Shown: positions 43,724-57,064 of the stretch, in pieces | How the letters are laid out: every line of letters begins with the position of its first letter | How positions within the stretch are numbered: the first letter of the stretch is position 1 | Position numbers and translations under genes: made by a program | Notes under the pieces: model-generated | Databases searched by the model: none | What the model was told of the DNA's origin: nothing | What the model saw: only the letters and a program-made list of their open reading frames with translations | DNA from: Omphiscola glabra | Taxonomy: Eukaryota; Mollusca; Gastropoda; Lymnaeidae | Direction: 5' to 3' | Assembly: GCA_964017045.1 (NCBI GenBank) | Contig: OZ024808.1 | Coordinates: 10,942,284 to 11,006,283 of the forward strand | Length of the DNA: 64,000 nt

Positions 43724-46700
43724 TAACATTGCTTACGTTTCGTAATAAAGAACTACACGTACTTAGTTTAAAGTCAACTAAAGTAATGTAAACTCTCAAC
43801 CTGTAATGCTGCCATGCATTGTTATAATTTTTTTATATTTGCATTTGTTACATTCATTGTGGACTTTTTGGTGTCAAACATCTTCCATTTAGTAATATAT
43901 TTCTGTGCCTAGATTTTGTATAGGATGAATGATCAACTATGAATAATAATCATGATAAAAATGTTTTCTTAGTTTTGAATAATGCTTAAATGGATCCCAT
44001 TCGATGATAATATTATTTTTTAAAAGCAACAACTATTATATATTTAATTTTCTTTTGAGGAATATTGCTGACGTAAAAGAGCACAGTATAATATCCTTTA
44101 GATGCAACATGCATAGCAATCAGCATAAGTTTCATATCAAAAACATTTTTTTTTTATTTAGTTAAGAAAAACGATCACATCGAAATCATTTCTTGGCCCT
44201 ATTTTTGGAGCATGTCTCATGGTTTGAAAATCTAGACTAGACTGGATTCATATGACGCAAAAAAATAACCACCAGATAAGCATACACATCCTACAATGTG
44301 ACTTCCTAGTAAAATCGCCCAGTTACGTGTGGGTATTAGTAACATTATTACGACACTTAAAACTTCAAACTATCGGAACGAAAACATTTACCTTTGGCCT
44401 GGGCCACTTTGAATATAGAAATGTTTTTTTTTTTTAAATCCTGTCATTTTAAGGAGATATTTAGATCACTAGTTTTGACATATTTGACAGTTCCTAGCGA
44501 GTTTTATGTTGCTTTCGTTTATTAATTAATTTTTTTTAATCACAGCCTGCATAAATGCCAATGTAGTGAAAATCATAGATCCAAATAGATGGATTGCTAC
44601 AATAAATGGAATAGCGAAAATATTTGCACTTCAGTGCATCATCGCCTGAAATTATATTATACACAAAAATCGATTTTTTTATTTAAATGAACACCTTTTA
44701 AATAAAATTCTAATCAGCGTCATAATGCTTTTTGAATCTAATGGTGCTCTCAAATTGATAAAACGATTCTCGATCAATGGTCCACGCCAATTATTAATAT
44801 GTTTCTTTCTCTTTTTTTTATAAATCCCACTATGACAACACTGCACTTTAGATTTGATAAAAATCTCATATAGATCATTGATAAAAAATTATTCCATTTT
44901 CTTATAATATAGCATCCATTTAATAAATGCGTCTTTATAATTAATGTAATTTTATTATTCAGTTTTGTAAAAAAAATTAAGAAGAATGCATTTATGTAGA
45001 ACAAAATTATTTTTATATAACCTAAAAATATATTTCTATCGATTTCGTAAGTGTTTCATTATGAGTCTGTTCCGCTGATCGATGAAAACTCAAATCTATT
45101 ATTTGGAAGATCAAGAATTGATGAGAATGAAATGACTGCGCATCTGACTATTTACAAACCTTAAATTGATGTTTGACTCCATTAATGCTTGAGATCCGTC
45201 GTTTACTTTACCGTACAGAGACGGGTAGCTTTCTTTGTTAGAACATCTCAAAGTAAAAGAAGATTATATACTGTTTTTATGATGCCTTATCTGCTGTGTT
45301 TTTCAGAAAAACGCAAGCGTTTAAAATAAACTGATTTTCCAGACGACCTGGGAATGTAATCCTTTATTTTAACAAATTAAATAAATCTCATGGATCATTG
45401 AAATACATACCATAGTTTTTTTTAACCCTTTAAAGGTCACATCAGTTATTAAAACAATCGGTCAAAAAACGTTTCAAGGTTGAGACAGAAAGTATATTTG
45501 TATTTAAGCTGCACAACTTAACGTTCAGCTTTAATTTGGAAAAATACGTAAGAAATAAATCCAGTTATAGCAAATTAAAATGTACTATAACACATTTTTT
45601 AAATAATAAGATATTTAAAGCATCTCCCTTTTAGTTGAATAAACCAGGAAACTAATCATTGGGTTTGTTGCAAGTATGCCAAAGAAGACATAATAGTTTG
45701 ATTGAATTGCACAAAGAACGTCTTGCATGATCGATTGCATGGCCAGGCCACTAGCTCCTGTGTGCATTACGGCTTGTCTTTCATGATCGACTGAATGGCC
45801 ATGACATTAGCTTCTGTTCGCAAACCTTGAATCTCATTTTCAACTCACTTCCTAATCTCGTATTAAACTGAATTTTTGTACACTGTGACTAAAAAAACCA
45901 AACAAAAACAATATCTATCGCTATGTTTATTTCTTAACACTCGTTTTTATTAAAATGCACTAAAATAGTGCAAAATAATTTTTTGAGACACACAAGGACA
46001 TTCTTACGATTAATTCATGTTTACAAAAATAAAAGCGTGGGTGCCAAACACGGAAGGGAATGCTGCAAGAAGAAAACAAATCAGCATTAAAGGAAGACTG
46101 GCGCTAATTTCTGCTCAAATTTCTTTATAAGAAATTCCAAATAATACACACTAAACGTAATTTTTTTAATCCACCCAAAAACACCTTTTAATCACCCCGC
46201 CCCCAATATGTCACGTTGTGTAACACGCGAAATTATCATGTTTAACTCTCGTGACGGAAATGGTCATGCGAAGGAAGAAAACACAAATCATGAGACGATA
46301 GGAATGCTTCCAAAGAGATATTTCAAATGATATAGCCAAATAATGATACACAGTAAGGTCAGAGGTATCAACTTCTATCTGGATCCATACCACTGTAACA
46401 TATCCTTCCATGTTTGGCGCCCTCGATTTTATTGGATAGGTATGAACATTTAAAAGAACAGAAACCGTGTCTTTAGCTGGCTATATCGATTTTAGAATAT
46501 TATAAGGGAGAGAAATGTGTTTTTCGACTCCAGCGGTGTCGTTTTATTTCGCACCCCCCCCCCCCCCCTTACTTTAAGTAAGAAGATGCTGGCCAGGCCA
46601 TTGTTTCTCAAATTGTTCCGTGTGAATTCCCCGTTGGCATACATAAACACCACTGTCCAACTTAAGTATTGCTGTTTGCCATCCGATATCTTTGACATCC

Positions 46701-46760
46701 TTGAACTTTTGATGGTTCAAATTGACGCCGGCTGTCGGACCGAAAATTTGATTACAACTG

Positions 46761-46797
<37 letters not shown>

Positions 46798-47631
46798 CGT
46801 TAAGTAAAGAATAGATGGGAGAAGAAAAGTAGATCTAGCACTGGAAAAATCGAATAAAAAAAATTTAATTAAATATTGTTTACATTAAGAGGGGCGTATC
46901 GACCATTTTGCAGTAATCATATGATACTATATGATGGTATATGCTAGTTTGATGTAGGGTGTTTCTCGATATCTCTAAGGTTTTAGTTAATTTATCAGGA
47001 AGGACGCTATTTTTTCCCACTTAACATTTTCAACAATCTTGTTGTTATAAAGATAATGCTTATCACTATTTTGGATATAACGTATTTTGAATTTCCACTA
47101 CAGAGCAAAGATAACCCCAGAGGACTTGACGACGCCTCCTAGAATTTTCGCCCCGAAGGTTAAGTTAAACTGAATGGGAATTTTTTTTTTCAGATAATAA
47201 AAGAAACCAATAACAACAGCGTGTATATCGACACTCGAAACATTTTATGTGGTTATTGAGGCACGTCGTCTATTTCATTCCATATGATGCCATACTCGCC
47301 AGGTTCGGTCAACTCGTGTACAAATAGACAACACATTCATTTTTACATCTATATGTCTTTAATGAAGTTGTAAAAAAAAACCTAATTATTTCTACACCGT
47401 TGATACCATGAAGCATAGCAACCATAGGTCTACATACACCACACATGTAGCTCAGAAAAATGACTTCACTGAAAGGTTCCCCAAGTTGAATACGCTCGTG
47501 TTAGTTAACTATTGGAATACTGTACGTCTAGTATAATATTTGAAGTTAAGACTCAGTAATTATGACCAATATTTAATGTAATTTTAAATGAGTTTAAAGA
47601 ATAATAAATAGCATGTCTATGCGCGACGAAA
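43724..47631. other. long AT-rich gene-free stretch
   Basis: No coding sequence recognised. It contains an imperfect ~63-bp tandem duplication at about 45710-45830 (CATGATCGATTGCATGGCC / CATGATCGACTGAATGGCC), a poly-C run near 46551-46568 and a run of about 30 A near 46762-46792. Confidence 0.45.
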
Positions 47632-47639
47632 CATGCATT

Positions 47640-47838
47640 CAGCGGCGTAGCTAGGGTTAGCGTGGCCTGGGAAGGGTTATGTTTTTTGCCATTTCCTTGC
47701 AATAAAAAAACTCTCATTTGCCGAAGTTGTCGTCCTCTCCCCCCCCCCCCCCCCACACTTTTTTTTTGGTTCTATAAAATAAAAATATTTTAACACGGGG
47801 CAGTCCACCCCCTCGGCATTACACTTCCTACGCCCCTG
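47640..47838. mobile_element. hAT MITE with 8-bp target duplication
   Basis: A 199-bp element with ends CAGCGGCGTAGCTAGGG and CCTACGCCCCTG. The flanking octamers CATGCATT (47632-47639) and CATGCTTT (47839-47846) differ by one base. It belongs to the same terminal-repeat family as 31340-31878 and 32681-32887. Confidence 0.8.
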
Positions 47839-47846
47839 CATGCTTT

Positions 47847-49295
47847 ATCAAGCTATTACTCTTTAGTCTTAAAAGCTTTTATCGGCATTGATGATGCATT
47901 TCAAATTAGATATATTGTAAATATGATGACTTTGAACATTTTTTCAAGGATAATTTGTGTACCTGTAACCAAATTGTGACATGCGCAAAACATGTGACGG
48001 CAGATGATAAAAAAGTCAAGCGACTTGTTTATGAATATTTGTTTGTTTAAGATAGGGAATTTATTATCATATCTCATACAATACTATTGCCCTAGTTAGA
48101 TTATCTGCTAAATTCTGAAGCTCGCATAGAGCTTCTAACTAATCTAGCAGTCGAAATTCTAACTATTATTGCTGGCATTGCTTGGCATCCTGTTTGCAAT
48201 TAAAATTTGGTTTGGGTGAAATCTCTCTAAAAAGTTCGAGGACTGGTTTATTGGAATTACTGCACACACGTTAAATGTTTATTCATTGTTGTAGTGTTTG
48301 TTTAGTACTGTTTTTTCCCCTTTCAACCAAAATAGAACCAAGTGTCTATTTCTAAATGTCTCATTTCCTCTGTGTGTTTTTTTTAGTTTTCCACTTATCT
48401 TGATTCGCTATTCAAACTTCAACTTATCTTTGACTAATTATGTATTTCACACTGCTTATAAATTAATATCTATAATTTTATAGTTATAAAATTTAATTAT
48501 TCTTTCTTTACTCGTTCACCGCTTTCACATTTTTCTCCCTCCGTGGTTTCTTTCCTGTAGTTTGATAAAATTTCTATTTTTTTAATCCACGAAAAATCAT
48601 TTATTCAAAACAAAAATATAATTTTGAAACATGCTGGACCTGAAATAATAAACACATTTTCTTTCTAGATCATTAGTCGAACGTGACAGTATTATTAAAT
48701 AGCTATTTAAAAAAAAATATATTTTAATTTAAGCAGGTAAATTAACCTAACTTTCTTTTTTTTTTTTAGTGAGGTCTTTGTGGCTTTTTGAATGTCTTGT
48801 TTCTGTGTTATCATTAATAAATAGAAGATGAACGTGGATTTCAATATTAAGACGGTGATCAAACTTTTGATTTAAAGAGATAACTGGACTAATGGTATGG
48901 CCCACTAAATATGCAAGGGCTAATTGTCATTGTAATGACAGTGTTATTTTATTATGCTGAAGTTATATTACTTGTAGGCTGGAGGTATTAGTATTGTAGC
49001 TGTATTCTCATTACTTAACCACTTTCAAAGTTATCACACTTTCTTCAAAAAGCAGTGCTGATGACTGTAGCTTTTCATGTCAAGAGTGACGGTTTCGCAA
49101 AAGAAACAGGACAGGCGGTAGGCATTTTAACCTGGTCAGACTGCAAGCTGTCACGAAACAGTTATTCGAGACCGCTTATATCTGCGTCCTAAATCCAATT
49201 TAGGAACTAAAAATGCAGACAAGTACAACTACAATACATTTTAAAAAAGCAGATATTTTTTTAGCGATCTGCTTTCACAAAAGCTTACAAAGAAC
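47847..49295. other. non-coding stretch
   Basis: AT-rich, with no recognisable gene or element. Confidence 0.45.
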
Positions 49296-49299
49296 CTAA

Positions 49300-49945
49300 A
49301 TTATCAATGAAGGGAAATAATTTCCAAGCAGTGGGAAAATTCGAATATTTGGACAGCACCCTCACCAGGTCAGATAACATTGATGCTATCAACAACCGAA
49401 CTTCCAAATCAAATATTGTGTTCGAAAATCTTCGCAAGAGTGTCTCGGGGGTCTCAGTATTGACACTAAGCTGACAGTATATAGGGCAATCGTTTTAACC
49501 TCTGCCCTAAACACTAGCGAGACGTCGACAGTGCACAGCAGACACGCTCGGGTGTGTTGCGAGCTTGTCAGACAGCAGACTTCCTACACATCTAATGCTC
49601 TGTGAACTCTCCAAAGGGAAATGCTCAAACGGTGGGCAGAAGGAAAAATGAAAGCATTAACTACCGTTTAAAAGCTTCACTAACATCCATCGACATCGAC
49701 CTCAATTCGTGGAAAATACTTGCTATGAATCGTACGAGCTGGCGAGGCTGACTCACTGTTGGAGCACAATCCTCATATATATCAAACGCAACACTAACGC
49801 ACAGCAAAGAAAGAAAATCGACTTCACTGTAAATATGATGCAAAAACAAAAAAAAACGAGTGTCAGGCCAGCAAAATGCGTACTCACCGTTAAATATAGC
49901 CGGAGTACTCTTCGCATGCGAAGAATGACTACACATTAGAAGACG
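49300..49945 (+). mobile_element. LINE ORF2 C-terminal fragment, degenerate
   Basis: Reads GKFEYLDSTLTRSDNIDAIN, NRTSKSNIVFENLRKSV, then after frameshifts T...RRQCTADTL, DSRLPTHLML, YRLKASLTSIDIDLNSW and LATNRTSWRG-like peptides. This is the conserved order of the thumb and C-terminal part of non-LTR ORF2 (K-x-F-x-YLGS-x-L ... A-x-FG-x-L-x-x-x-V ... LK-x-L-x-x-x-x-IDP-x-x-WE). Several frameshifts and stops make it dead. Confidence 0.72.
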
Positions 49946-50763
49946 TTGCAATTCTTTGTCATTTTCTAAGATTCTACCATGATGATGAAATATGGTTGCA
50001 TTACATTCGTAAACATAACTAATTTTATCTCTATTGCCTCAGACCTTCCAACCCCCAGTGCATGATACCCTTAATAAGTAGCCCTTGCAACCAGTGAAAT
50101 ATCAACACCATGCACAGAACCATTACAAATCCCCTCCACATGCATAGGAGCCGGAATGATCAATAAATTGATCGTGGGCCCTTAATATATACAAGAAATT
50201 GATTTGCTTGATAATTACCTGTTCATCATTGCACATTACAACTGATCGATTCCTCATCTAAATATAGCCATGGTTGGCCAGAAGTCGATTACCGATCAGG
50301 TGAATAAAAGTTGTTGCAACAAATTTCAAGTAATTTTTCTAATGATTTGATACAACTAGTTCAGGTAGAGGAAATGGGAAAATTATTTTGTACCCGTTTG
50401 TGTGTGTGTGTGCTAATTGTGGATGTGACGCATTACAGCGCGTTAGTATTAAAGTACACATCCGTTTATAACAAATATCAACTAAATAACACATGGCAAT
50501 ACTATTATGTAAGGCAATTCAAAAACAAAACAATATTTAGTTATTAAAATGGTTAATATAATATTTTAAAGTATGAATTTAGTGTAACATTGTAACTTGT
50601 GTAATTAAAATTTTTGTAGCACATGATAATAATTACCAAATAAATATCTTAATATTTTAAATATATTGTTAAATAAACTTTGGTTCAACTTCTCCTCACC
50701 AAATTTATGATGTTGTCTCCCCACCAAACCAAATTTTGATAAATAAATGCGGTACAGCCCTCT
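49946..50763. other. non-coding stretch
   Basis: Nothing recognised apart from a short (GT)n run at 50399-50412. Confidence 0.4.
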
Positions 50764-51112
<349 letters not shown>

Positions 51113-52548
51113 ACATAGATAAATAAATGATAGAAAGATACATAAAGATATATATAAAGATTTAGGTGCTAGATAGATAATAGTTATAATCAACACACAG
51201 TTTTGTAAAAACCTATGTGTTAGATATGTCATACGTTGATACTTAATTTAGTAGACCCGCAACTATGTGAATTCCCACTTTTCTTGGGAATTCTTTGTTC
51301 TTTTTTTTTTTTTTACTTTGCCAATTTCATGTTGAAGCATAGAGTAAATAAAATAGAAATACGAATTTTAATGAAGATGTGGGGCATGTTGTAACTTTGA
51401 GGACACCTACCAAACATAATCAGATAATATTACAACCCATTATCTCAGTTAAATGTAACGCAATGATAATATAAAGCCCCCGTTTTCAGGGAATTGGTTT
51501 CAAAGCGATTGTTGTAATGTAAAAGGCAACACTTGTCTTCTGTTTCTGAATAGCATTCTTTGCCATTGCTATACTGTCCTGTTTTAGTCGCAAGTAACTG
51601 ATCGGTAAGTTATAAATATGGTCTACGTTTTCAAAGAAACCTATCTATTATATAGAAATAGAAAACGATATTTTATAGTTATAAGATTTGAAATCCCTTA
51701 ATCATGCCACATACACATAATATTATCGTCATTACTCTGTTGTTGAATTTCGCCATGGGAAGAATGTGATTACTAATCACCTTGCTCACAGACACCAGAT
51801 GGGTCTGGTTGCTCCACCTGTACGTGATGCGAGAGTTTGATTTAGAGGCGCATCCAGCCATTCTAATAAAATATGAAATATCCAAAATTACTTATCCGTC
51901 TTGTTGTCAGAGAAGTTGCGCCCGAAGGACGACAAAATTCCTTCAGTTGTAACAGATGATGGGAATGAAATAGCTCCAATAAAGTTTTGAAAAAAAAATC
52001 AATAGTTATCACCTTTTGAGAGCTTCACTGAATCTGTGCTTCTTAAGTCTTTAAAGGCAGGTTGGTTAAAAGACATTGCATTATAAACCAAATAAATTTG
52101 ATTAATAAGCTTTTAAAAGAGTGTCCCTAATAAGGTTCCGTATCATTTAAGGTAAATTTATAACCAAATCCGCAGTACAAGTATAAAGAACTAAATGTTA
52201 ATGTAGTAACTGTTTAAAGTTAACCAGCTTTTACTTGAAATTGTACATGGAGCGTTGAACGAAAAAGAGATATGGATTAGCTAATGGCGAGAAATAGACT
52301 GAATTTTAAATTAAAATTATATTAATGAGGCCTACAATGCTGATTTAATGATTGACAGGCGAAATAGTAAAACGTTTACATCATAATAGCAGCTCATCAT
52401 TATCTTTATGTAACTGAAAGACACATGTGTATGTTCAAATAATGCCATAAAAATATTTAAATAGAACATGGTGTGCATTATCATGTGAATATAATGTATT
52501 GTTTAAATTCACTATTAGAATGATTCCTACAATCTCATTAAGGTACGA
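51113..52548. other. upstream region of the 52549 GIMAP
   Basis: AT-rich with no recognised exon. A 5' UTR exon is expected here if the acceptor just before the ATG is used, but it could not be located. Confidence 0.4.
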
Positions 52549-53784
52549 ATGGCGTCCTCTTGTCCGACCTATGAGTGTAAAGAGATCAGTCTCCTTCTAC
52601 TTGGCAAAACTGGACATGGTAAAAGTGCCACAGGAAATAGTATTTTAGGGCGAACAGCGTTCAAAAAAACCGACAGCGCCAATTCAACGACAGTCACGGC
52701 AGAATTGAATAGTTCAGAAAGAGAAGATGGCACTGTTGTAAGGGTTGTTGATACACCTGGTGTTATGGATACAGCCAAAAAAAATGACCATATACTTCCC
52801 AAAGTTTGCGAAGCAATGAGTTTGTGTCCTAAAGGATTTAATGCACTGATTTTTGTTGTAAAGTTTGGAATCAGATACACTAAGGAGGAGAAAGAATGTT
52901 TGGAAACTTTGAAAGAATATTTTGGATCAAGGTTCCTTTCAGATTATGGTGTTATCGTCATGACCCAAGGTGATAATTTTGACGTCAATCATCAAAAGGA
53001 TAAAATAACATTCAAAGATTGGCTGGAGAGACCGGAAAACAAAGAACAAGATAAATACTTTGCTCAACTACTCCAAGATTGCAACAACAGATGTGTCTTG
53101 TTCTACAATGTTGGGAAAAGGTACGTGGATAAAAGAAAAGCTTGTGTAGCTGAACTTCTAAACCTTATAAAAGCTGAGATAACCACTCCTTACATAAGTG
53201 AACATATTGAACTGGCCAAAGTTATGAGGGAAAAAGCAATACTAAAACTGGGCACACCTATGCTGCACACGTCAGTACAAGAGAAACTGAGTCTGCTTAT
53301 TGATCAGATTCACAGAGACATAAAAAACAACACGTTCTCATATGAAGCAATGCTGAAAAATCTCGATGAACTTGAAAGAGAAGTTGATAGTGTGAAAGGA
53401 GAATTCAAAGAGCTCTCAGAATTCGAATCTTTGAAAGAAAGTGTAGCGTCTGTAAGACGAAAACTACAACGCATTTTTTCGCTTGAAGAAAGAGAGAAAC
53501 AAAATGCTGAGCAAGAGCAAGTCTTAAATGATCTGGAAACTTTGAAGGAAGCCCCTGATAAAATCTTAGTTCATTTAGCAAGGGCTTTTCATCTTTATGC
53601 AAAAGTTATAAGACCGATTGGCTTTCTTATAAAATTAGGAATAAAAAATGAATTTTTTGAAGAATTAGAAAGAATAACACAGATAATGTTTATCGAATCA
53701 GTCGTTGAATTTCAAAAAGCTGTCAAGGAATTTGAGGAGGCCCAGGAACGTCACGCAAATTTATCTAATTATAATCAATTATAA
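52549..53784 (+). CDS. GIMAP: GIMAP-like AIG1 GTPase (411 aa)
   Basis: Single-domain AIG1/GIMAP GTPase. G1 is GKTGHGKS (19-26), then ATGNSILGR; G3 is DTPG (68-71), then VMD; G4-like TQGD is at 139-142; the AIG1 conserved box FNALIFVVKFGIRYT is at 97-111. Residues about 215-405 form a lysine/glutamate-rich, helix-forming region likely to be coiled coil (LDELEREVDSVKGEFKEL, EEREKQNAEQEQVLNDLE), usual in molluscan GIMAPs. No transmembrane helix. The ORF is intronless. CTCATTAAG, a possible acceptor, lies 6 bp before the ATG. It is the close paralogue of the gene at 57065, in the same orientation 3.3 kb downstream. A possible AATAAA lies near 54160. Confidence 0.95.
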   Translation: MASSCPTYECKEISLLLLGKTGHGKSATGNSILGRTAFKKTDSANSTTVTAELNSSEREDGTVVRVVDTPGVMDTAKKNDHILPKVCEAMSLCPKGFNALIFVVKFGIRYTKEEKECLETLKEYFGSRFLSDYGVIVMTQGDNFDVNHQKDKITFKDWLERPENKEQDKYFAQLLQDCNNRCVLFYNVGKRYVDKRKACVAELLNLIKAEITTPYISEHIELAKVMREKAILKLGTPMLHTSVQEKLSLLIDQIHRDIKNNTFSYEAMLKNLDELEREVDSVKGEFKELSEFESLKESVASVRRKLQRIFSLEEREKQNAEQEQVLNDLETLKEAPDKILVHLARAFHLYAKVIRPIGFLIKLGIKNEFFEELERITQIMFIESVVEFQKAVKEFEEAQERHANLSNYNQL

Positions 53785-54593
53785 TTGACAGTTAAATTGA
53801 AAACAAAATTGACAGTAAAATTGAAAACTAAATGGACAGTAAAATAGTAAAGGAGTGTGGTAAATATTTGTTTATTTTAAAAAATTGTATAGATTCACTA
53901 AACGTAATGAAACATATTTAAATGGAATGTAGTTTTTTTTCAAGTTTTACATTTTACACACATAATTGTCATGTTTACAAATCTAAAACTTTTGCCCATT
54001 AACTTTTTTTAAAAAAAGAAATTTGGGTTGGCATATTCTTTTTTCAAATAAGATAACCAATTTAAAATTTTTATTTTAAAATTCTTAATTAACGATTTTT
54101 TCAAAACTGTGCTAAGTGGTAAAATTGTCAGCATTTGTGGTCCGGCCCTTTTTTGCCAAATAAAATAAAGGTGTTAATTTTTCTTTTTATTTCACTAACT
54201 ATTATTCAGCCTTACATGAGAGATTTTTGTCTGCTACTCTGTCCCTGTTGACACATTTTAGTTACTTTAATGAAATTTTCATATATTGTAAGAAGATTAA
54301 TTCTTCTTATTAATTGAACATATTTTATTTTTAAATTGGTGGCAAATGCAACTATTACTTAACATATTTTCAGTTGCTATGTAATATTTCTTGGTTAAAT
54401 ATCTAAGAAAAAAAGTTAATAATTATATAATTATTATAAGACAGTTATTTATTGACATATTCGAGAAGAGATATTATGTTTGGTCTAGAAAAAAAGTTCA
54501 TTTTCACAATTGTATTACTGCGCGTTCCGATGACGCCTTAAAATCGTGAATGGGAAATGGAACACACTAGGAAGAAGTTTGGGCTGACCAACA
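53785..54593. other. 3' flank of the 52549 GIMAP
   Basis: Begins with about 2.5 copies of a ~22-bp repeat (AATTGACAGTAAAATTGAAAA) at 53785-53848, then AT-rich DNA with a possible polyadenylation signal near 54160. Confidence 0.5.
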
Positions 54594-54601
54594 GTGTAGA
54601 G

Positions 54602-54801
54602 CAGTGGTAGGCGAACTCATTATTCAAAATAGCAAAAAATCAACAGCAAAACGAGTAAAAAAAAAGTTGGGAGCCAAATTTCTTTTCAAGAACCTGTCAC
54701 GAACTATGTTTTTCGGAGTCAAAACTAATTTGTGGCCGAGCCGCACTCAGCTCGCTGAAGAGCCACATATGGCTCGCGAGCCCGCGATTTGCGGACCACT
54801 G
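54602..54801. mobile_element. hAT MITE (CAGTGGTAGGCGAAC ends) with 8-bp target duplication
   Basis: A 200-bp element starting CAGTGGTAGGCGAACTC and ending GATTTGCGGACCACTG. The right half has GAGCCGCACTCAGCTCGC and GAGCCACATATGGCTCGCGA, typical of widespread hAT MITEs. The flanks GTGTAGAG (54594-54601) and GTCTAGAG (54802-54809) differ by one base and fit the nTCTAGAn preference of Charlie-type hATs. Confidence 0.85.
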
Positions 54802-54809
54802 GTCTAGAG

Positions 54810-55243
54810 AAAGAATGCCACGAAGCATGAAAGGAAAGCATTAGTCGAGAAATTTAAGTAGTCTAGTTTTATATCAGTAAATTAATTGCTAAAAAAACAA
54901 AAACGTTACAGAAAGACACAAGTTTGCCTCTGCCGATAATCTGAGCACAGGACACTATTTTATGACAGTGAACGTTGCATAGGTGTGACATCCATCAGCG
55001 GACGTTCAAGAGTTTTAGTAGTCGGTGCATCCCGTGCCTTTAATTACAAGACAATGTCCGATATAGTGGATAGAGGAAAAGAGTATACTTATCTGTTGGA
55101 GATCGGGGGCTAAAAAAGGCCGGCTGAAACTGCCCTACAAGAAAGATATCCAGTCAAAAGAGTCCAACCTGTTTCAAATAAATTCACTTGCTTTTTATTA
55201 GAAATTAATATTCAAACTTTAATTAAAAATTGTTTTACAATCA
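54810..55243. other. non-coding stretch
   Basis: Nothing recognised. It leads into the tetranucleotide array. Confidence 0.4.
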
Positions 55244-55796
<553 letters not shown>

Positions 55797-55837
55797 TATA
55801 GAGCGAGAGAGAGATGAATGTCCGTATGGTTTATAAG

Positions 55838-56465
55838 CTCCCATACCCTTAATCCCATTGCGATAAAACTTTGACGAATTGTTGTCCAGAAGCCCTCACA
55901 TTTTTCTGAATTATTACAATCCTTTTACAATATTCCGTGTGGGGCCGTGGGCCTTAAATTTCTTTTTTTCTTATATGAGCTATTCCTCGGATTTCGATAA
56001 AACTTTGTTAAGTTGTGCGCACGCCCGCAAAGGTTTCCAAAATAGTATAACCATTTTACAATGTTATATTTTGGGCCGTGGGCCCTAAATTCTTTTTTTT
56101 ATTGCATGACCAATATAAATACAATTTCAAACATAGCTAATGCATGTGTGGATGGAATTCAGTCACATTACAAAAAAAAAAGCTTCATTTTAGTTTGTGT
56201 GGGACATAATAATGAGTTCTCTGAATTAGTACAACCATTTTACTATATAATTTCCATATGCGTGACTATACCATTAATCCGATTACGCTAAAATTTGGTG
56301 AATTGTTATGCGCGTGCCCGCAAAGGTTTCTCAATTAGTGCATTTTACAATTTTCCGTTTGGGGCCAGGGACCGTAAATTCGGTGTTTTATTCTATGAGC
56401 TATGTAAATATATTTCAAATACAGCTACTGCATGGGTGAATCAATCGCTACAAATGTGTGGACTA
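55838..56465. repeat. degenerate ~150-250-bp repeat family, 3-4 copies
   Basis: Blocks recur: GATAAAACTTTG near 55861 and 55999 (GCTAAAATTTGG near 56288), CGCCCGCAAAGGTTTCC / TGCCCGCAAAGGTTTCT, AACCATTTTACAAT and GGGCCGTGGGCC. Copies are diverged and of unequal length. No coding function is seen. Confidence 0.75.
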
Positions 56466-57064
56466 AATTTTGCTTCTCAAATGGAGTCATCTCACGCGTA
56501 GAAAAAAACTTCTAATTTATTTGTGTACTAACAAGACGGAAAAACAAAATATATTGTGTATATAAAAAGTACTTCAAAAACGTATTTAAAACACAAACAC
56601 TTTGTTTCTTTGGGGGGGGGGGGGGGGCATCGGAAAGAAGGCCGGCTCTCGCTAGAGGCAAATACAATTTCTGCGTGCCCAATTTGTAACCTTACATTAT
56701 TTATTTTATTGTTTTCTTTTAGAAACATTTACATTCATCCTCTTTTGTTTTAAATCTTAAAAAGTGTCATAGTTAAGGGAATATTCTAGATGTATTTAAC
56801 AAATTTTATTTATAAGGTATTCTCAGTAAACTGAAAATACTGGTTCTCACTAACACAATAAATATCGCAGTAAGGAAGTGAAAAGATTTCCCAGGATACA
56901 AAAGCTATAATTTTGTTTATATAAAATTCATTATCTGTATCATAAATAAATTTAGTTGCAGAAAATAGGTAAGACCGAAACGTATTTAACGTATTAAAAG
57001 CTTACACTTGATTTTTATTTAAATTTTAAGTGAGCAATGATACATTTTTTTCTGACTTTAGCGA
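56466..57064. other. upstream region of the 57065 GIMAP
   Basis: Contains a G-run near 56612-56627. It ends in a pyrimidine-rich TTTTTTTCTGACTTTAG, a good 3' splice-site match 3 bp before the ATG, implying a 5' UTR intron. Confidence 0.5.

Noticed and set aside
43160..43799. Frames with GYNVV or YNPPR repeats, superficially like glycine/tyrosine-rich structural proteins
   Set aside because: Fifteen-base satellite open on both strands; no signal peptide or unique flanking coding sequence.
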